Of a DNA stretch of 64,000 nucleotides, positions 10,623-20,721 are shown piece after piece. Within the stretch, counting starts at the first letter, position 1; each line of letters starts with the position of its first letter. A model generated the notes under the pieces. That model ran no database searches. It was not told where the DNA came from and saw only the letters and a list, made by a program, of their open reading frames with translations. The DNA is from Methyloligella sp. (lineage in GTDB: Bacteria; Pseudomonadota; Alphaproteobacteria; Rhizobiales; HXMU1428-3), in contig BQJJ01000007.1 of assembly GCA_021604645.1 (NCBI GenBank), positions 124,001-188,000 of the forward strand, written 5' to 3'. Made by a program: the position numbers and the translations under genes.

Positions 10623-12136
10623 TGACAGATTGGCCAATCTTGTCCGCGGTTACTTTCTTGCCGCTCATCGGTGCTGCTTTTATTTTCCTCATCCGGGGTG
10701 AAACTGAAGGTGCCCAGCAAAATGCACGCTATGTCGCATTATGGACAACAGTAATTACATTTCTAATCTCTCTGCTTATTTGGGTTGATTTTAATAACGC
10801 AACAGCAGACTTCCAATTCGTCGAACGCCATGATTGGCTTGGCGGTGCCTTTAACTATTATATGGGCGTTGACGGCATTTCGATGTTGTTTGTTATCCTG
10901 ACAACATTCCTGATGCCCATTTGTATAATCGCAAGCTGGGATAGTATCCAAAACCGTGTCAGAGAATATATGATCGCGTTTCTAATTCTGGAAACATTGG
11001 TCATCGGTGTATTCTGCGCGCTTGATCTTGTCTTGTTCTATGTCTTCTTTGAAGGTGGCCTTATTCCAATGTTCTTGATCATTGGTGTCTGGGGCGGCAA
11101 GCGCCGCGTTTACGCCAGCTTCAAGTTCTTCCTTTACACCTTGGCGGGCTCTGTTCTTATGCTGATTGCCATTATGGCTATGTATTGGCAGGCAGGCACA
11201 ACCGAAATTCCAAAGCTTTTAGCTCATGATTTTCCAGCTGAAATGCAAACCTGGCTCTGGATTGCGTTCTTCGCGTCTTTTGCAGTTAAAATGCCAATGT
11301 GGCCGGTTCATACTTGGCTGCCAGATGCTCACGTGGAAGCACCAACAGCCGGCTCAGTTATTTTGGCGGGCATCTTGTTGAAATTGGGTGGCTATGGTTT
11401 CTTGCGGTTCTCAATCCCAATGTTCCCAATCGCAAGCGCCGATTTCGCGCCGATTGTTTTCTGGATGAGTGCCATAGCTATCGTCTACACATCGCTCGTC
11501 GCCTTAGCGCAAGAGGATATAAAAAAGCTAATTGCTTACTCATCAGTTGCCCATATGGGCTTTGTGACGATGGGTATCTTCACGGGAACCGCTCAAGGTA
11601 TTGAAGGCGGCATTTTCCAAATGCTATCTCACGGTCTTGTCTCTGCAGCACTCTTCCTTTGCGTCGGCGTGGTGTATGATCGAATGCACACAAGAGAAAT
11701 TGCTGCCTATGGTGGCTTGGTGAATAATATGCCAATTTTTGCCTTCACTTTCATGGTCTTCACCATGGCCAATGTTGGTTTACCAGGCACATCAGGCTTC
11801 GTCGGCGAATTCCTAACTCTCATTGGTACATTTAAGGTCAATAGCTGGGTGGCATTTGTCGCAACATCAGGTGTAATCCTGTCAGCGGGTTATGCACTCT
11901 GGCTTTATCGCCGGGTGGTTTTTGGGGAATTAGAAAAACCAAATTTAAAAACGATCAAAGATATGAACCGACGAGAAATGTCATATCTAATACCGTTAAT
12001 TATACTGACTATTTTATTCGGTGTTTATCCAAAACCAATTCTAGATGTCATGTCTGTGTCTGTCGATAAACTCATCACAGACTATAACCAGGCCGTGTTG
12101 GTTTTCGATCAGGCTAAAATAGCCCTGAAGCCGTAA
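10619..12136 (+). CDS. nuoM: NADH-quinone oxidoreductase subunit M (ND4, antiporter-like)
   Basis: Second antiporter-like proton channel of complex I. The 505-residue protein has around 14 hydrophobic segments. Family motifs include [20 protein letters not shown] with the conserved glutamate, [20 protein letters not shown], and [19 protein letters not shown]. It is translationally coupled to nuoL and followed after 30 bases by nuoN. Confidence 0.97.
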   Translation: MMTDWPILSAVTFLPLIGAAFIFLIRGETEGAQQNARYVALWTTVITFLISLLIWVDFNNATADFQFVERHDWLGGAFNYYMGVDGISMLFVILTTFLMPICIIASWDSIQNRVREYMIAFLILETLVIGVFCALDLVLFYVFFEGGLIPMFLIIGVWGGKRRVYASFKFFLYTLAGSVLMLIAIMAMYWQAGTTEIPKLLAHDFPAEMQTWLWIAFFASFAVKMPMWPVHTWLPDAHVEAPTAGSVILAGILLKLGGYGFLRFSIPMFPIASADFAPIVFWMSAIAIVYTSLVALAQEDIKKLIAYSSVAHMGFVTMGIFTGTAQGIEGGIFQMLSHGLVSAALFLCVGVVYDRMHTREIAAYGGLVNNMPIFAFTFMVFTMANVGLPGTSGFVGEFLTLIGTFKVNSWVAFVATSGVILSAGYALWLYRRVVFGELEKPNLKTIKDMNRREMSYLIPLIILTILFGVYPKPILDVMSVSVDKLITDYNQAVLVFDQAKIALKP

Positions 12137-12166
12137 TAAGAAGAACAGATAAAGGAATAAAAACGA

Positions 12167-13621
12167 ATGGAACATGCGAGCCCACTGGTAGAATATTTAC
12201 CACTCTTGCCAGAGATCATCGTACTTCTTGGCGCGCTGATTTTGTTACTCCTTGGTGTTTTCCAGGAAGGAAAAGGAGAAAAGCTGGTTTGGGGCCTTTC
12301 AATGCTGGTAATGGCGCTAGCGTCTTTCGTAGCTATTAAGGATTGGGGGGTAAATGCAACCCTCTTTAACGATAGCTTTGTCATAAATGATTTTACACGT
12401 CTCTTGAAAGTTATGGTGCTCGTCGGCGGTATTATTACGATCTACATGTCCATTTCATACCTGACAGAAGCAGGCATGTTTAAATCAGAATATATGGTTC
12501 TGATGTTATTTGCACTGTTGGGCATGATGATGATGATTTCAGCCAATGATCTCATTGCGATGTATTTAGGCTTGGAAGTTCAATCACTAGCGCTTTATGT
12601 GATGGCAGCCTTCCGCCGCGATAATGTTCGCTCAAGTGAGTCAGGCATGAAATATTTTGTGCTCGGCGCTCTTTCATCAGGCATGCTGCTTTATGGCTGC
12701 TCAATGGTTTATGGTTTCTCAGGTTCAGTCTATTTCTCAGAAATTGCAAAAACAGCAATGGGAGACGGCACAGTCAGTGTTGGAATGATCATTGGTCTGG
12801 TCTTTATTCTGGCCGGCCTTGCTTTTAAAGTTTCAGCTGTTCCTTTTCATATGTGGACACCAGACGTTTATGAGGGTGCCCCCACGCCGGTGACAGCATT
12901 TTTCGCCGTATGTCCAAAAATAGCAGCTATGGGCATTCTTCTACGGATCATCTATGAAGCGTTTCCAGAACTAACAACCCAATGGAACCAAATCATTATC
13001 TTCATCTCGATAGCAAGTATGCTTCTTGGTGCTTTCGGTGCAATTGGACAAACAAATATCAAACGTCTAATGGCATATTCTTCCATTGGCAATATGGGCT
13101 TTGCGTTAGTTGGCTTAGCGGCCGGTAACCGTGAGGGTGTTGAAGGTGTTTTGATTTACCTGATGATCTATCTTGTTATGACCGTTGGTGTATTTGCTTG
13201 CATTCTTTCAATGCGCCGCAATGAAAAAATGGTCGAAGAAATCGATGATCTAAAAGGTCTTTCTCAAAACAATTTACCAGCAGCTTTTATGCTTGCATTG
13301 TTAATGTTCTCATTAGCAGGTATTCCGCCATTAGCCGGTTTCTTTGCTAAATTCTATGTATTCATGGCTGCCGTTAAAGCAGATATGTTCATCCTCGCCG
13401 TAGTCGGTGTGCTCGCCAGTGTGGTTGGTGCGTTTTATTACCTACGCATCATTAAAATCATGTTCTTTGATGACGCCAAAGATGCATTCAACGAAATGCC
13501 AAGCCAATTAAAAGTGGTCCTCGGACTTTCAGGTCTGTTTGTACTGTTTTACATAGTCTATCCAAACCCTCTCATTGATGGGGCAAGATTAGCCGCCAAA
13601 GCATTATTACCAACCGTTTAA
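12167..13621 (+). CDS. nuoN: NADH-quinone oxidoreductase subunit N (ND2, antiporter-like)
   Basis: Third antiporter-like subunit and last gene of the operon. The 484-residue protein shows MYLGLEVQSLALYVMAAF, HMWTPDVYEGAPTPVTAFFA and GQTNIKRLMAYSSIGNMG, the ND2 versions of the motifs seen in NuoL/M. AAGGAA lies upstream of ATG 12167. A strong intrinsic terminator follows within 40 bases of the stop. Confidence 0.97.
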   Translation: MEHASPLVEYLPLLPEIIVLLGALILLLLGVFQEGKGEKLVWGLSMLVMALASFVAIKDWGVNATLFNDSFVINDFTRLLKVMVLVGGIITIYMSISYLTEAGMFKSEYMVLMLFALLGMMMMISANDLIAMYLGLEVQSLALYVMAAFRRDNVRSSESGMKYFVLGALSSGMLLYGCSMVYGFSGSVYFSEIAKTAMGDGTVSVGMIIGLVFILAGLAFKVSAVPFHMWTPDVYEGAPTPVTAFFAVCPKIAAMGILLRIIYEAFPELTTQWNQIIIFISIASMLLGAFGAIGQTNIKRLMAYSSIGNMGFALVGLAAGNREGVEGVLIYLMIYLVMTVGVFACILSMRRNEKMVEEIDDLKGLSQNNLPAAFMLALLMFSLAGIPPLAGFFAKFYVFMAAVKADMFILAVVGVLASVVGAFYYLRIIKIMFFDDAKDAFNEMPSQLKVVLGLSGLFVLFYIVYPNPLIDGARLAAKALLPTV

Positions 13622-13660
13622 GGGCTAAAAAAATCCTTAAATAAAGTTCAAAGCAATAAA

Positions 13661-13705
13661 GGCTCAGATCAGGAGAAAAATCTCTTCTCATCTGAGCCTT
13701 TTTTT
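13661..13705 (+). terminator. Intrinsic terminator of the nuo operon
   Basis: GGCTCAGAT at 13661-13669 pairs perfectly with ATCTGAGCC at 13690-13698 and is followed by a run of seven T. The loop contains a second small inverted repeat (GGAGA / TCTCT). Placement directly after nuoN marks the end of the operon. Confidence 0.9.
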
Positions 13706-13770
13706 ATGTGATTGAGGGCATTTAAAGAAGATATATTGTCATTCTGTCTTGTTCAGGGTAGATAAATTAA

Positions 13771-14520
13771 ATGAACGATCAATCTAACAAACCATCTAAT
13801 CTAAACATCAAGCGCTTTGAAAGCCTTAGTTCAACCAATGAGCATGCAAAACAATGTTTAGAAAACGACGAGCCTTGCCCATTCTGGATCGTCAGTGATG
13901 AACAAACAGGCGGCCGTGGGCGTCAAGGCAGAGATTGGGTCTCCATTAAGGGGAACCTTTACGCAAGTTCAGCACAAATTATAAATGCAAATGGCAGCAA
14001 ACTTGGCGGCCTTTCACTAGTTACCGCATTAGCCGTTTATGATGCGATCCAAAAGAATAGCCAAACACCTTTAGATTTAATGCTAAAATGGCCAAATGAT
14101 ATTTTGATCAATGGAGCAAAACTAGGCGGTATCTTAATTGAAAATGTCAGCAATCCGGATGCTGAATTTTCTCATGTGGTCATTGGTGTTGGGATAAACA
14201 TTCAGTCAAGCCCCGTGGTTGAGGGAAGAGATACAACCTGCCTCGCCAACTATGATTATTTTATCTCTCGAGATGATTTATTATTAGTGTTGATTGAAAC
14301 GCTTAACCATTGGATCAAGCGCTGGGATAATGGAAATAACTTTGCAGAAATTAGACAGGCATGGTGTGAGAAAGCAGCTCCCATTGGAGCGCCTTTATCT
14401 GTGCGTATTGGACATGAAAGAATTGAGGGCAAATTCGCCGGCCTGGATGAAAAAGGCGCTTTAAAGCTTGAGTTAGAAGATAACTCAATCAAGTTGATTA
14501 CTGGCGGTGAACTTCTTTAG
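13771..14520 (+). CDS. birA: Biotin--[acetyl-CoA-carboxylase] ligase, class I
   Basis: Attaches biotin to the carrier domain of biotin-dependent carboxylases using ATP. The 249 residues show the biotinyl-AMP site GGRGRQGRDW (about 48-57), the central LKWPNDILINGAKLGGILIE, and a small C-terminal SH3-like domain. There is no N-terminal winged helix, so this is a class I enzyme without the E. coli repressor function. It sits between the nuo operon and rnj, its usual place in this group. Confidence 0.95.
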   Translation: MNDQSNKPSNLNIKRFESLSSTNEHAKQCLENDEPCPFWIVSDEQTGGRGRQGRDWVSIKGNLYASSAQIINANGSKLGGLSLVTALAVYDAIQKNSQTPLDLMLKWPNDILINGAKLGGILIENVSNPDAEFSHVVIGVGINIQSSPVVEGRDTTCLANYDYFISRDDLLLVLIETLNHWIKRWDNGNNFAEIRQAWCEKAAPIGAPLSVRIGHERIEGKFAGLDEKGALKLELEDNSIKLITGGELL

Positions 14521-14546
14521 TTGCCCCGAAAGGAATAGCTCACAAT

Positions 14547-16226
14547 ATGAGTGATAAAAAATCGGACACCCCCAAAGCCGAAATGGTTATGGTTCCATTA
14601 GGTGGTGTTGGTGAAATAGGCATGAATTGCATGATGTATGGCTACGGCTTACCAGGCGATTACAAATGGATCATGGTAGATTTGGGGCTAACATTTGCAG
14701 GCCCAAGAGAGCCAGGCATTGAAATTATTGTGCCGGATATTACGTTTGCTGAAAATGAAAAACATAATATAGAAGCCATCATCTTAACCCATGCCCATGA
14801 AGATCACTACGGTGCAATACCTGATCTTTGGGAAAATTTAGAAGTCCCAATTTACGCAACGCCGTTTACAGCGTCGATGTTAAAAGCAAAATTAACACGA
14901 GACGGTATGGATGGCTTTGTACCGATTAAAGAAGTTCCAAGACGTGCAAAATTTGATTTAGGGCCTTTCTCCATTGAAATGGTTGATATGGCGCATTCAA
15001 TTCCAGAACCATTAGGACTTCACATCAAAACAGATGTCGGAACTCTCTTTCACACCGGAGACTGGAAACTAGATCCAGATCCTATAGTTGGCCCGCCAAC
15101 TGATGAAAGCCGTTTGAAAAAATTAGGCGATGAAGGCATCGATGTTTTGGTTTGCGACTCAACCAATGCAACCCGCGAAGGGTCTTCCATATCTGAAGTT
15201 GATGTAGCTAAAACTCTTGAAGAGATTATAGCTGAAGCAAAACAACGTGTCGTTGTTACAACTTTCGCCTCAAACGTCGCACGAATAAAATCAGTTGCGG
15301 AAGCTGCCTATAAAGCTGGACGATATGTGATTTTAGCAGGCCGTGCGCTAGATCGTGTGGTCGGGATTGCCAAAGAAACCGGGTACATCCCTCAAGATTA
15401 TAGTTTTCTCTCTGACGAAGATTACCAGCACTTGCCAGCAAAAGAATGTGTTGTTTTAGCAACCGGCAGTCAAGGAGAAGGACGCGCCGCGTTAGCCCGT
15501 ATCGCAGAGGGCAGTCACCCAAAGATAAAATTAAAACCCAAAGATACAGTAATTTTTTCCTCTCGTACAATTCCTGGTAATGAGAGATCCGTTGGCTATG
15601 TCATCAATCTTCTGGCCGCACAGAACTTAAACATCATCACTGAAAGTGATAAACCTGTTCACGTAACAGGGCACCCAAGACGCGGCGAGTTGGAAAGGCT
15701 TTACAGTTGGGTAAGGCCAAATGTTTTGGTGCCAGTACACGGTGAAGAACATCACCTAAGATCACAAGCCGCTTTTGGGAAAAGCCAAAATATTGAGAAA
15801 GTACAATTGATCAAAAATGGTGATATGCTGTCTATTCTACCGCAAGATCCCAAGATTATAGATGAGGTCCCCAATGGCCGCCTTTATCGAGATGGGCATT
15901 TTATACTCGAAGATGACCTGGCCATTCGTGTTCGCCGAAAAATATCAACACTTGGCTGTGTGACAGTTTCATGCGTGATTGATAATAAGGGAAATCTTAT
16001 CTCAAATCCAAGCTGGTCTGAATTAGGGGTGCCTCATGAGGAAGACAGCGGTGAAATGCAAGACATCATAGAAAATGCAGTAAATGGCACGTTTAAAAGC
16101 ATCCCGGCAAAAAGGCGATCCGATAAAAACAAGCTAAAAGAAGCACTGAGACGTAGTGTGCGCTCAACTTTGAACGAATATTGGGGCAAAAAACCAGTTG
16201 TAACCATTCATTTGCACCAAATATAA
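14547..16226 (+). CDS. rnj: Ribonuclease J (metallo-beta-lactamase / beta-CASP family)
   Basis: Endo- and 5'-3' exoribonuclease that takes part in rRNA maturation and mRNA decay. The 559-residue protein has the metallo-beta-lactamase motif ILTHAHEDHYGAIPDLW (zinc ligands near residue 80), the downstream VDMAHSIPE and FHTGDWKLD zinc-site segments, the beta-CASP region (SNVARIKS, ATGSQGE) and the C-terminal HVTGHPRRGELERLY and VPVHGEEHH motifs. GAAAGGA precedes ATG 14547. It is 26 bases downstream of birA and probably cotranscribed. Confidence 0.96.
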   Translation: MSDKKSDTPKAEMVMVPLGGVGEIGMNCMMYGYGLPGDYKWIMVDLGLTFAGPREPGIEIIVPDITFAENEKHNIEAIILTHAHEDHYGAIPDLWENLEVPIYATPFTASMLKAKLTRDGMDGFVPIKEVPRRAKFDLGPFSIEMVDMAHSIPEPLGLHIKTDVGTLFHTGDWKLDPDPIVGPPTDESRLKKLGDEGIDVLVCDSTNATREGSSISEVDVAKTLEEIIAEAKQRVVVTTFASNVARIKSVAEAAYKAGRYVILAGRALDRVVGIAKETGYIPQDYSFLSDEDYQHLPAKECVVLATGSQGEGRAALARIAEGSHPKIKLKPKDTVIFSSRTIPGNERSVGYVINLLAAQNLNIITESDKPVHVTGHPRRGELERLYSWVRPNVLVPVHGEEHHLRSQAAFGKSQNIEKVQLIKNGDMLSILPQDPKIIDEVPNGRLYRDGHFILEDDLAIRVRRKISTLGCVTVSCVIDNKGNLISNPSWSELGVPHEEDSGEMQDIIENAVNGTFKSIPAKRRSDKNKLKEALRRSVRSTLNEYWGKKPVVTIHLHQI

Positions 16227-16327
16227 TAGATTAATGAGCTAATTTTCTAGACAGAAAGCCTCTTTCTGGATTAGATCATCGAAACAAAGATTAATAACGA
16301 AATAAAAGACGAAAAAAGGACACAGAA

Positions 16328-16732
16328 ATGATCGGACGTTTGAATCATGTAGCCATCGCAGTACCAGATATTGAAGCTGCAGCAAACACCTATCGTGCTA
16401 GCCTTGGCGCTACACTTTCTGCAAAAGAAGAGCAGCCAGATCACGGTGTGTCTACGATCTTTATTGAGCTACCAAATACTAAAATTGAACTATTAGAACC
16501 TCTAGGCGAAGATAGTCCAATTAATGGTTTTCTAGAGAAAAACCCAAGCGGCGGCATTCACCATATCTGCTATGAAGTTGATAATATCATTGAGGCCAGA
16601 GATAAGCTAAAAAGTGAGGGTGCTAGAGTATTGGGAAGCGGTGATCCTAAAATTGGCGCTCACGGTAAACCGGTTTTATTTCTGCATCCAAAAGACTTCT
16701 GCGGCACTTTGGTTGAGTTAGAGGAAGCGTAA
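16328..16732 (+). CDS. mce: Methylmalonyl-CoA epimerase (VOC fold)
   Basis: Interconverts the (R) and (S) forms of methylmalonyl-CoA, feeding propionyl-CoA catabolism into succinyl-CoA. The 134-residue protein has the two beta-alpha-beta-beta-beta halves of the vicinal oxygen chelate fold; candidate metal ligands are His7 (LNHVAIAV), the Glu in FIELPNTKIELLEP, His in GIHHICYEVD and Glu near the end (GTLVELEE). AAAAAAGGA precedes the ATG. The stop is followed at once by the start of the DUF1467 gene, so the two are one unit. Confidence 0.93.
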   Translation: MIGRLNHVAIAVPDIEAAANTYRASLGATLSAKEEQPDHGVSTIFIELPNTKIELLEPLGEDSPINGFLEKNPSGGIHHICYEVDNIIEARDKLKSEGARVLGSGDPKIGAHGKPVLFLHPKDFCGTLVELEEA

Positions 16733-16999
16733 ATGAGCTTAAGTCTTTCAATTGCGACTTACTTCATAATCTGGTGGTTGACCCTGTTTATGGTACTGCC
16801 ATTTGGAGTGAAAACCCAAGAAGAGGACGGCAATGTTGTCCCTGGATCTGTTGAAAGCGCACCAGCAGTGCCACATATTTTTAAAAAGGCACTCATAACG
16901 ACGATTCTAGCAGCTATAATATTTGCGATAGTCTATTCAGTTTATACATATAATCTTATTTCAATGGATGATATTCCATTTTTACCAAAATTTGATTAG
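16733..16999 (+). CDS. DUF1467 family membrane protein
   Basis: 88-residue protein with two hydrophobic helices (about residues 5-24 and 50-72) separated by an acidic loop. The N-terminal pattern ATYFIIWWLTLFMVLPFGVKTQEE is the signature I associate with DUF1467, found next to mce/proS in Hyphomicrobiales. Function unknown. Its ATG abuts the mce stop codon. Confidence 0.85.
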   Translation: MSLSLSIATYFIIWWLTLFMVLPFGVKTQEEDGNVVPGSVESAPAVPHIFKKALITTILAAIIFAIVYSVYTYNLISMDDIPFLPKFD

Positions 17000-17001
17000 A
17001 C

Positions 17002-17037
17002 AACTTAAGTTCAGCACTATCAAACTGAACTTAAGTT
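17002..17037 (+). terminator. Long perfect hairpin after the DUF1467 gene (terminator-like, weak T-run)
   Basis: AACTTAAGTTCAG at 17002-17014 is exactly complementary to CTGAACTTAAGTT at 17025-17037 with a ten-base loop. It starts three bases after the DUF1467 stop. Only AATTCT follows, so it may be a weak terminator or an mRNA 3'-end barrier rather than a classic intrinsic terminator. Confidence 0.5.
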
Positions 17038-17161
17038 AATTCTATGAACCAACTCTGTGCAAAATTAAATTTCAAACGAACTGAGTTAGTTTTTCTATTT
17101 GCCGAAAGGCAGCTTAACTTATAAAGCTAACATAACTAAAAACCTCTGGGAGCGATCAAAC

Positions 17162-18481
17162 ATGCGCTTAAGCCAATTCTTTCTGCCTGTCCTAAGAGAT
17201 GTGCCAGCAAGTGCTGAAATTGTGTCTCATCAACTTATGTTGCGTGCAGGCCTCATTCGTCAATCCGCGGCAGGTATATATTCATGGTTGCCATTAGGCC
17301 TCAAAGTTCTTCGTAAAATCGAAAATATAGTCAGAGAAGAACAAAACAGAGCAGGTGCCGTTGAATTGTTAATGCCAACAATTCAACAAGCAGATATCTG
17401 GCGTGAAAGTGGCCGTTATGATGACTATGGCAAAGAAATGCTTCGCATCACAGACCGTCATGACCGAGAGCTATTGTTCGGGCCAACAAACGAAGAATTA
17501 ATCACGCAAATTTTCAGAGATAGCGTGAAGTCATACAAAGATTGCCCTAAAACCCTTTATCATGTGCAATGGAAGTTTAGAGATGAAATCCGTCCTCGCT
17601 TTGGAGTTATGCGCGGCCGTGAATTTTTGATGAAAGATGCCTATTCTTTTGACCTATCTGAAGAAGAAGCCAGAAAATCATATCAAAAAATGTTTGTCGC
17701 ATATTTGCGCACATTTGAGCGTTTAGGCGTAAAAGCCATCCCTATGAAAGCAGACACAGGTCCTATTGGTGGTGACTTGAGCCATGAATTCATATTGTTA
17801 GCTGAGACCGGTGAGAGTGAAGTCTTTTGTGATCAACAATTGATAGATATGCCGGTGCCGGATGAAACAGTTGATTTCGACAGTGATCTAAGCCCGATTA
17901 TCGAAAAATGGACATCTCATTATGCGGCAACAGAAGAAATGCATGATGTTGAGAAATTCGATACTGACGTGAGCAAAGAAAATCAGGTCAGTGCCCGGGG
18001 TATCGAAGTCGGTCATATTTTCTATTTTGGTGATAAATACTCAAAACCTATGAAATGTGAAGTTCAGGGGCCTGACGGAAAATTGATTGCCCTTCAAATG
18101 GGCTCATATGGTATTGGTGTGTCCCGTTTAATGGGTGCTATCATCGAGGCTAGCCATGATGAAAATGGTATTATCTGGCCAAAAGCAGTGTCACCTTTCG
18201 ATGTTGGGATCATCAATTTGAAACCAGGTGATGAAGAAACAGACAAAGCCGCTAATAATTTATATCAAAGCTTACAACAAAAAGGCCTTGATTGCTTGCT
18301 AGACGATACAAATGAACGCGCCGGCGGAAAATTCAAAACCATGGATCTTATTGGATTACCTGTACAAATGATCGTAGGGCCAAAAGGCGTTAAAAATGGT
18401 ATTGTGGAAATTAAATATAGAAATTCAGGTGAACGCGAAGAGCTGTCATTTGAAGATGCTATCAATAAAATAGGGTGTTAG
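17162..18481 (+). CDS. proS: Prolyl-tRNA synthetase (short alphaproteobacterial form)
   Basis: Charges tRNA-Pro. The protein is 439 residues, the short type without the large editing insertion domain. Class II synthetase motifs are visible: [18 protein letters not shown] (motif 1), [20 protein letters not shown] (motif 2) and [14 protein letters not shown] (motif 3). The C-terminal anticodon domain begins around [13 protein letters not shown] start at ATG 17162 ([10 protein letters not shown]) because the family begins there and GGGAGCG precedes it; an upstream TTG at 17099 would add 21 unconserved residues. Confidence 0.96.
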   Translation: MRLSQFFLPVLRDVPASAEIVSHQLMLRAGLIRQSAAGIYSWLPLGLKVLRKIENIVREEQNRAGAVELLMPTIQQADIWRESGRYDDYGKEMLRITDRHDRELLFGPTNEELITQIFRDSVKSYKDCPKTLYHVQWKFRDEIRPRFGVMRGREFLMKDAYSFDLSEEEARKSYQKMFVAYLRTFERLGVKAIPMKADTGPIGGDLSHEFILLAETGESEVFCDQQLIDMPVPDETVDFDSDLSPIIEKWTSHYAATEEMHDVEKFDTDVSKENQVSARGIEVGHIFYFGDKYSKPMKCEVQGPDGKLIALQMGSYGIGVSRLMGAIIEASHDENGIIWPKAVSPFDVGIINLKPGDEETDKAANNLYQSLQQKGLDCLLDDTNERAGGKFKTMDLIGLPVQMIVGPKGVKNGIVEIKYRNSGEREELSFEDAINKIGC

Positions 18482-18525
18482 TTTAGTAAATGGATGAACT
18501 AAACAAGAACACAATTTAGGACTAT

Positions 18526-18599
18526 TGCGGATGCTGGTGGGCAACTGAAGCTAAAAAAATATGCATTGTGCCGGTTGCTTGTGGGCAACCTGAAGGCAC
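18526..18599 (+). repeat. Pair of palindromic intergenic repeats (copies A and B)
   Basis: Copy B (18568-18599) folds as an outer stem GTGCC/GGCAC, an inner hairpin GGTTGC-TTGTGG-GCAACC, and a four-base TGAA bulge on the 3' side. Copy A (18526-18551) shares GGTGGGCAAC-TGAAGC but has lost the outer stem. Related copies lie upstream of dnaE and pyrG in this window. The pair occupies the proS-lolC gap. Confidence 0.7.
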
Positions 18600-18643
18600 G
18601 AAAAAAAGTGCAAATGAATCGCAAAAAAAGAGATCGAAGATCA

Positions 18644-19945
18644 ATGAATGAAACAGTGAGCGTAAAGCAAGTAAAAAAACGCACTAAAAGCGCTGTGACC
18701 ATGCCATTTTCCTCTTTTGAGCGCATGATTTCCTTTAGGTACCTTCGTCCACCAAAGGGAGAAGGCTTCATCTCGGTGATCGCCATTCTCACTCTTCTTG
18801 GCATTGCTTTAGGCGTAACAGCTCTAATTGTTGTTCTAAGTGTTATGAACGGTTTTAGAGATACGCTTTATAAAAACATCCTCGATATGAACGGTCATGT
18901 TGTTATTCAGCAATTTGGCAAACCGTTCACTGGCTTCGATGATGTCGCAAATAAAATCAAAACAGTCCCTGGTGTAAAATCTGTCATTCCTGTAATTGAT
19001 GGTCAGGTCATGGTGACATCTAAATACCAGGAATATTTCGGCAATGTCCGCGGTATCAGAGCCGGTGATCTGAATAAGCTGGCAACAGTATCAACCAATT
19101 TAGTCTCGGGTTCTTTGGAAAACTTTAAAGATGATAGTGGCATCATTATAGGTAGTCGTCTTGCCAATGTATTAGGTGTCCGCGTTGGTGATAAAATAAA
19201 CATTGTCACCTTAAGGGGAGCGAAAACACCGTTTGGAACAACCCCAAGAGTAAAACCATATCGAATATCAGCCATCTTTGAGGTGGGCATTTATGAATAT
19301 GATTTAAAAGTCCTCTTTATGCCTCTGGATCAAGCTCAAAAGTTCTTTTCAAAAAAGCGGCAAGTCTCAGCTCTTGAAGTTATGGTGAATAAACCAAAGC
19401 AAGTAGAATTAATCGAGCAAGACATCGCAAAAGCCGCCGGTAATGATACCAACCTTTCAACCTGGAAACAGCGCAACGCAAAGCTCTTCAGCGTTTTAGC
19501 GATTGAGCGAAACATGATGTTCATCATTGTGAGCCTGGTGGTGTTTGTCGCGGCGTTAAATATCATCTCCAGCATGGTTATGTTGGTAAAGGTGAAAACA
19601 AAAGACATTGCAGTACTTCGAACTATGGGCGCAACAAGAGGCGCTATCATGCGCGTCTTCATGACAACAGGCTCATTCATTGGTGTCTGCGGCACCGTCT
19701 TAGGTCTTGTCCTTGGCGTCACCATCTGCTTGAACATAGATGCAATTCAAAATTTTATCGGCTGGGCCACAGGTGTTCGAATTAATCCGGAAATTCAGAT
19801 CTTATCAAAACTTCCAGCAAAAATGGATCCGGTAGAGACAACAATCATTGTCATTGTTGCGCTGATACTTTCATTCCTGGCAACGATATACCCTGCATGG
19901 CGTGCAGCTAGTCTCGATCCTGTGGAGGCACTACGTTATGAGTGA
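18644..19945 (+). CDS. lolC: Lipoprotein-releasing system permease LolC/LolE-type
   Basis: Inner-membrane permease of the LolCDE exporter that extracts lipoproteins for transfer to LolA. It has the MacB/FtsX layout: first TM after MISFRYLRPP (hydrophobic ISVIAILTLLGIALGVTALIVV), a large periplasmic domain, then three C-terminal TM helices with VLRTMGATRGAIMRVF and the terminal PAWRAASLDPVEALRYE. Start is uncertain: ATG 18644 is used; 18614 and 18701 (MPFSSFERM, closest to family starts) are alternatives. The longest frame from 18566 would begin inside repeat copy B and is unlikely. It overlaps lolD by 8 bases. Confidence 0.92.
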   Translation: MNETVSVKQVKKRTKSAVTMPFSSFERMISFRYLRPPKGEGFISVIAILTLLGIALGVTALIVVLSVMNGFRDTLYKNILDMNGHVVIQQFGKPFTGFDDVANKIKTVPGVKSVIPVIDGQVMVTSKYQEYFGNVRGIRAGDLNKLATVSTNLVSGSLENFKDDSGIIIGSRLANVLGVRVGDKINIVTLRGAKTPFGTTPRVKPYRISAIFEVGIYEYDLKVLFMPLDQAQKFFSKKRQVSALEVMVNKPKQVELIEQDIAKAAGNDTNLSTWKQRNAKLFSVLAIERNMMFIIVSLVVFVAALNIISSMVMLVKVKTKDIAVLRTMGATRGAIMRVFMTTGSFIGVCGTVLGLVLGVTICLNIDAIQNFIGWATGVRINPEIQILSKLPAKMDPVETTIIVIVALILSFLATIYPAWRAASLDPVEALRYE

Positions 19946-20702
19946 TTATTATCAAACAAACCAAGAGCAACAACACTACACAGAACAGCCTAAAGAGCAG
20001 CCAAAACCAATCCTTGCCATCAGAGATATAACAAAAACATATCATCAGGGCACAAGAGAAATTCAGGTTTTAAACTCAATCTCTGCTGATATATTCAAAG
20101 GAGAAGCCATTGCGCTTGTTGGGCCATCTGGCTCAGGTAAATCATCCCTATTGCATATTCTAGGAATGCTGGACAAAGCGGACAGCGGCAAGGTTTATTT
20201 AAACGGTCAAGATTGTACGAACTTTGATGATGCAGAGCGTACAGCCATTCGCAGAAGTGACATTGGTTTTGTTTATCAGTTCCACCAACTCCTGCCAGAA
20301 TTCAGCGCCCTTGAAAATGTGGTTATTCCTCAACTGATCAACGGACATTCTCGAAAAGACGCTGAGGCTCGAGCAAAAGTCATTTTAGAATTTCTAGGTC
20401 TTCAGGAAAGAGTAGGGCACCGCCCAAACGCGATGTCCGGCGGTGAGCAGCAAAGAGTTGCAATAGCCAGAGCAATTGCCAATGAACCAACACTCTTACT
20501 GGCTGATGAACCAACAGGTAATCTTGATCCAAATACAGCGGAGCGTGTGTTTCAGTCTCTCATCGGCCTAATCCGCCAAACTGGCCTCGCTGCCATCATC
20601 GCTACTCATAATCTAGAGTTAGCAAACAGGATGGATCGTGTGCTCCAGATGCAAGATGGCAAACTCTATTCTTATGTCCCACAGCAACAACAGCAGCAGT
20701 AA
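19938..20702 (+). CDS. lolD: Lipoprotein-releasing system ATP-binding protein LolD
   Basis: ABC ATPase that powers LolC/E. The 254-residue protein has Walker A GPSGSGKSS, the signature MSGGEQQRVAIARA, Walker B LLLADEPTG and the H-loop in IIATHN. ATG 19938 is inside the end of lolC (8-base overlap), the usual arrangement. The N-terminus has an extra Gln/Pro-rich stretch and the C-terminus ends in six Gln encoded by a run of CAA/CAG codons, a simple-sequence tract that may vary in length. Confidence 0.95.
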   Translation: MSDYYQTNQEQQHYTEQPKEQPKPILAIRDITKTYHQGTREIQVLNSISADIFKGEAIALVGPSGSGKSSLLHILGMLDKADSGKVYLNGQDCTNFDDAERTAIRRSDIGFVYQFHQLLPEFSALENVVIPQLINGHSRKDAEARAKVILEFLGLQERVGHRPNAMSGGEQQRVAIARAIANEPTLLLADEPTGNLDPNTAERVFQSLIGLIRQTGLAAIIATHNLELANRMDRVLQMQDGKLYSYVPQQQQQQ

Positions 20703-20721
20703 TTTCACCTGTAGCTAATCT

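Noticed and set aside
18566..18643. Longer lolC start at 18566
   Set aside because: The start would lie at the edge of palindromic repeat copy B and the extra residues are encoded by the repeat; family N-termini begin near MPFSSFERM.
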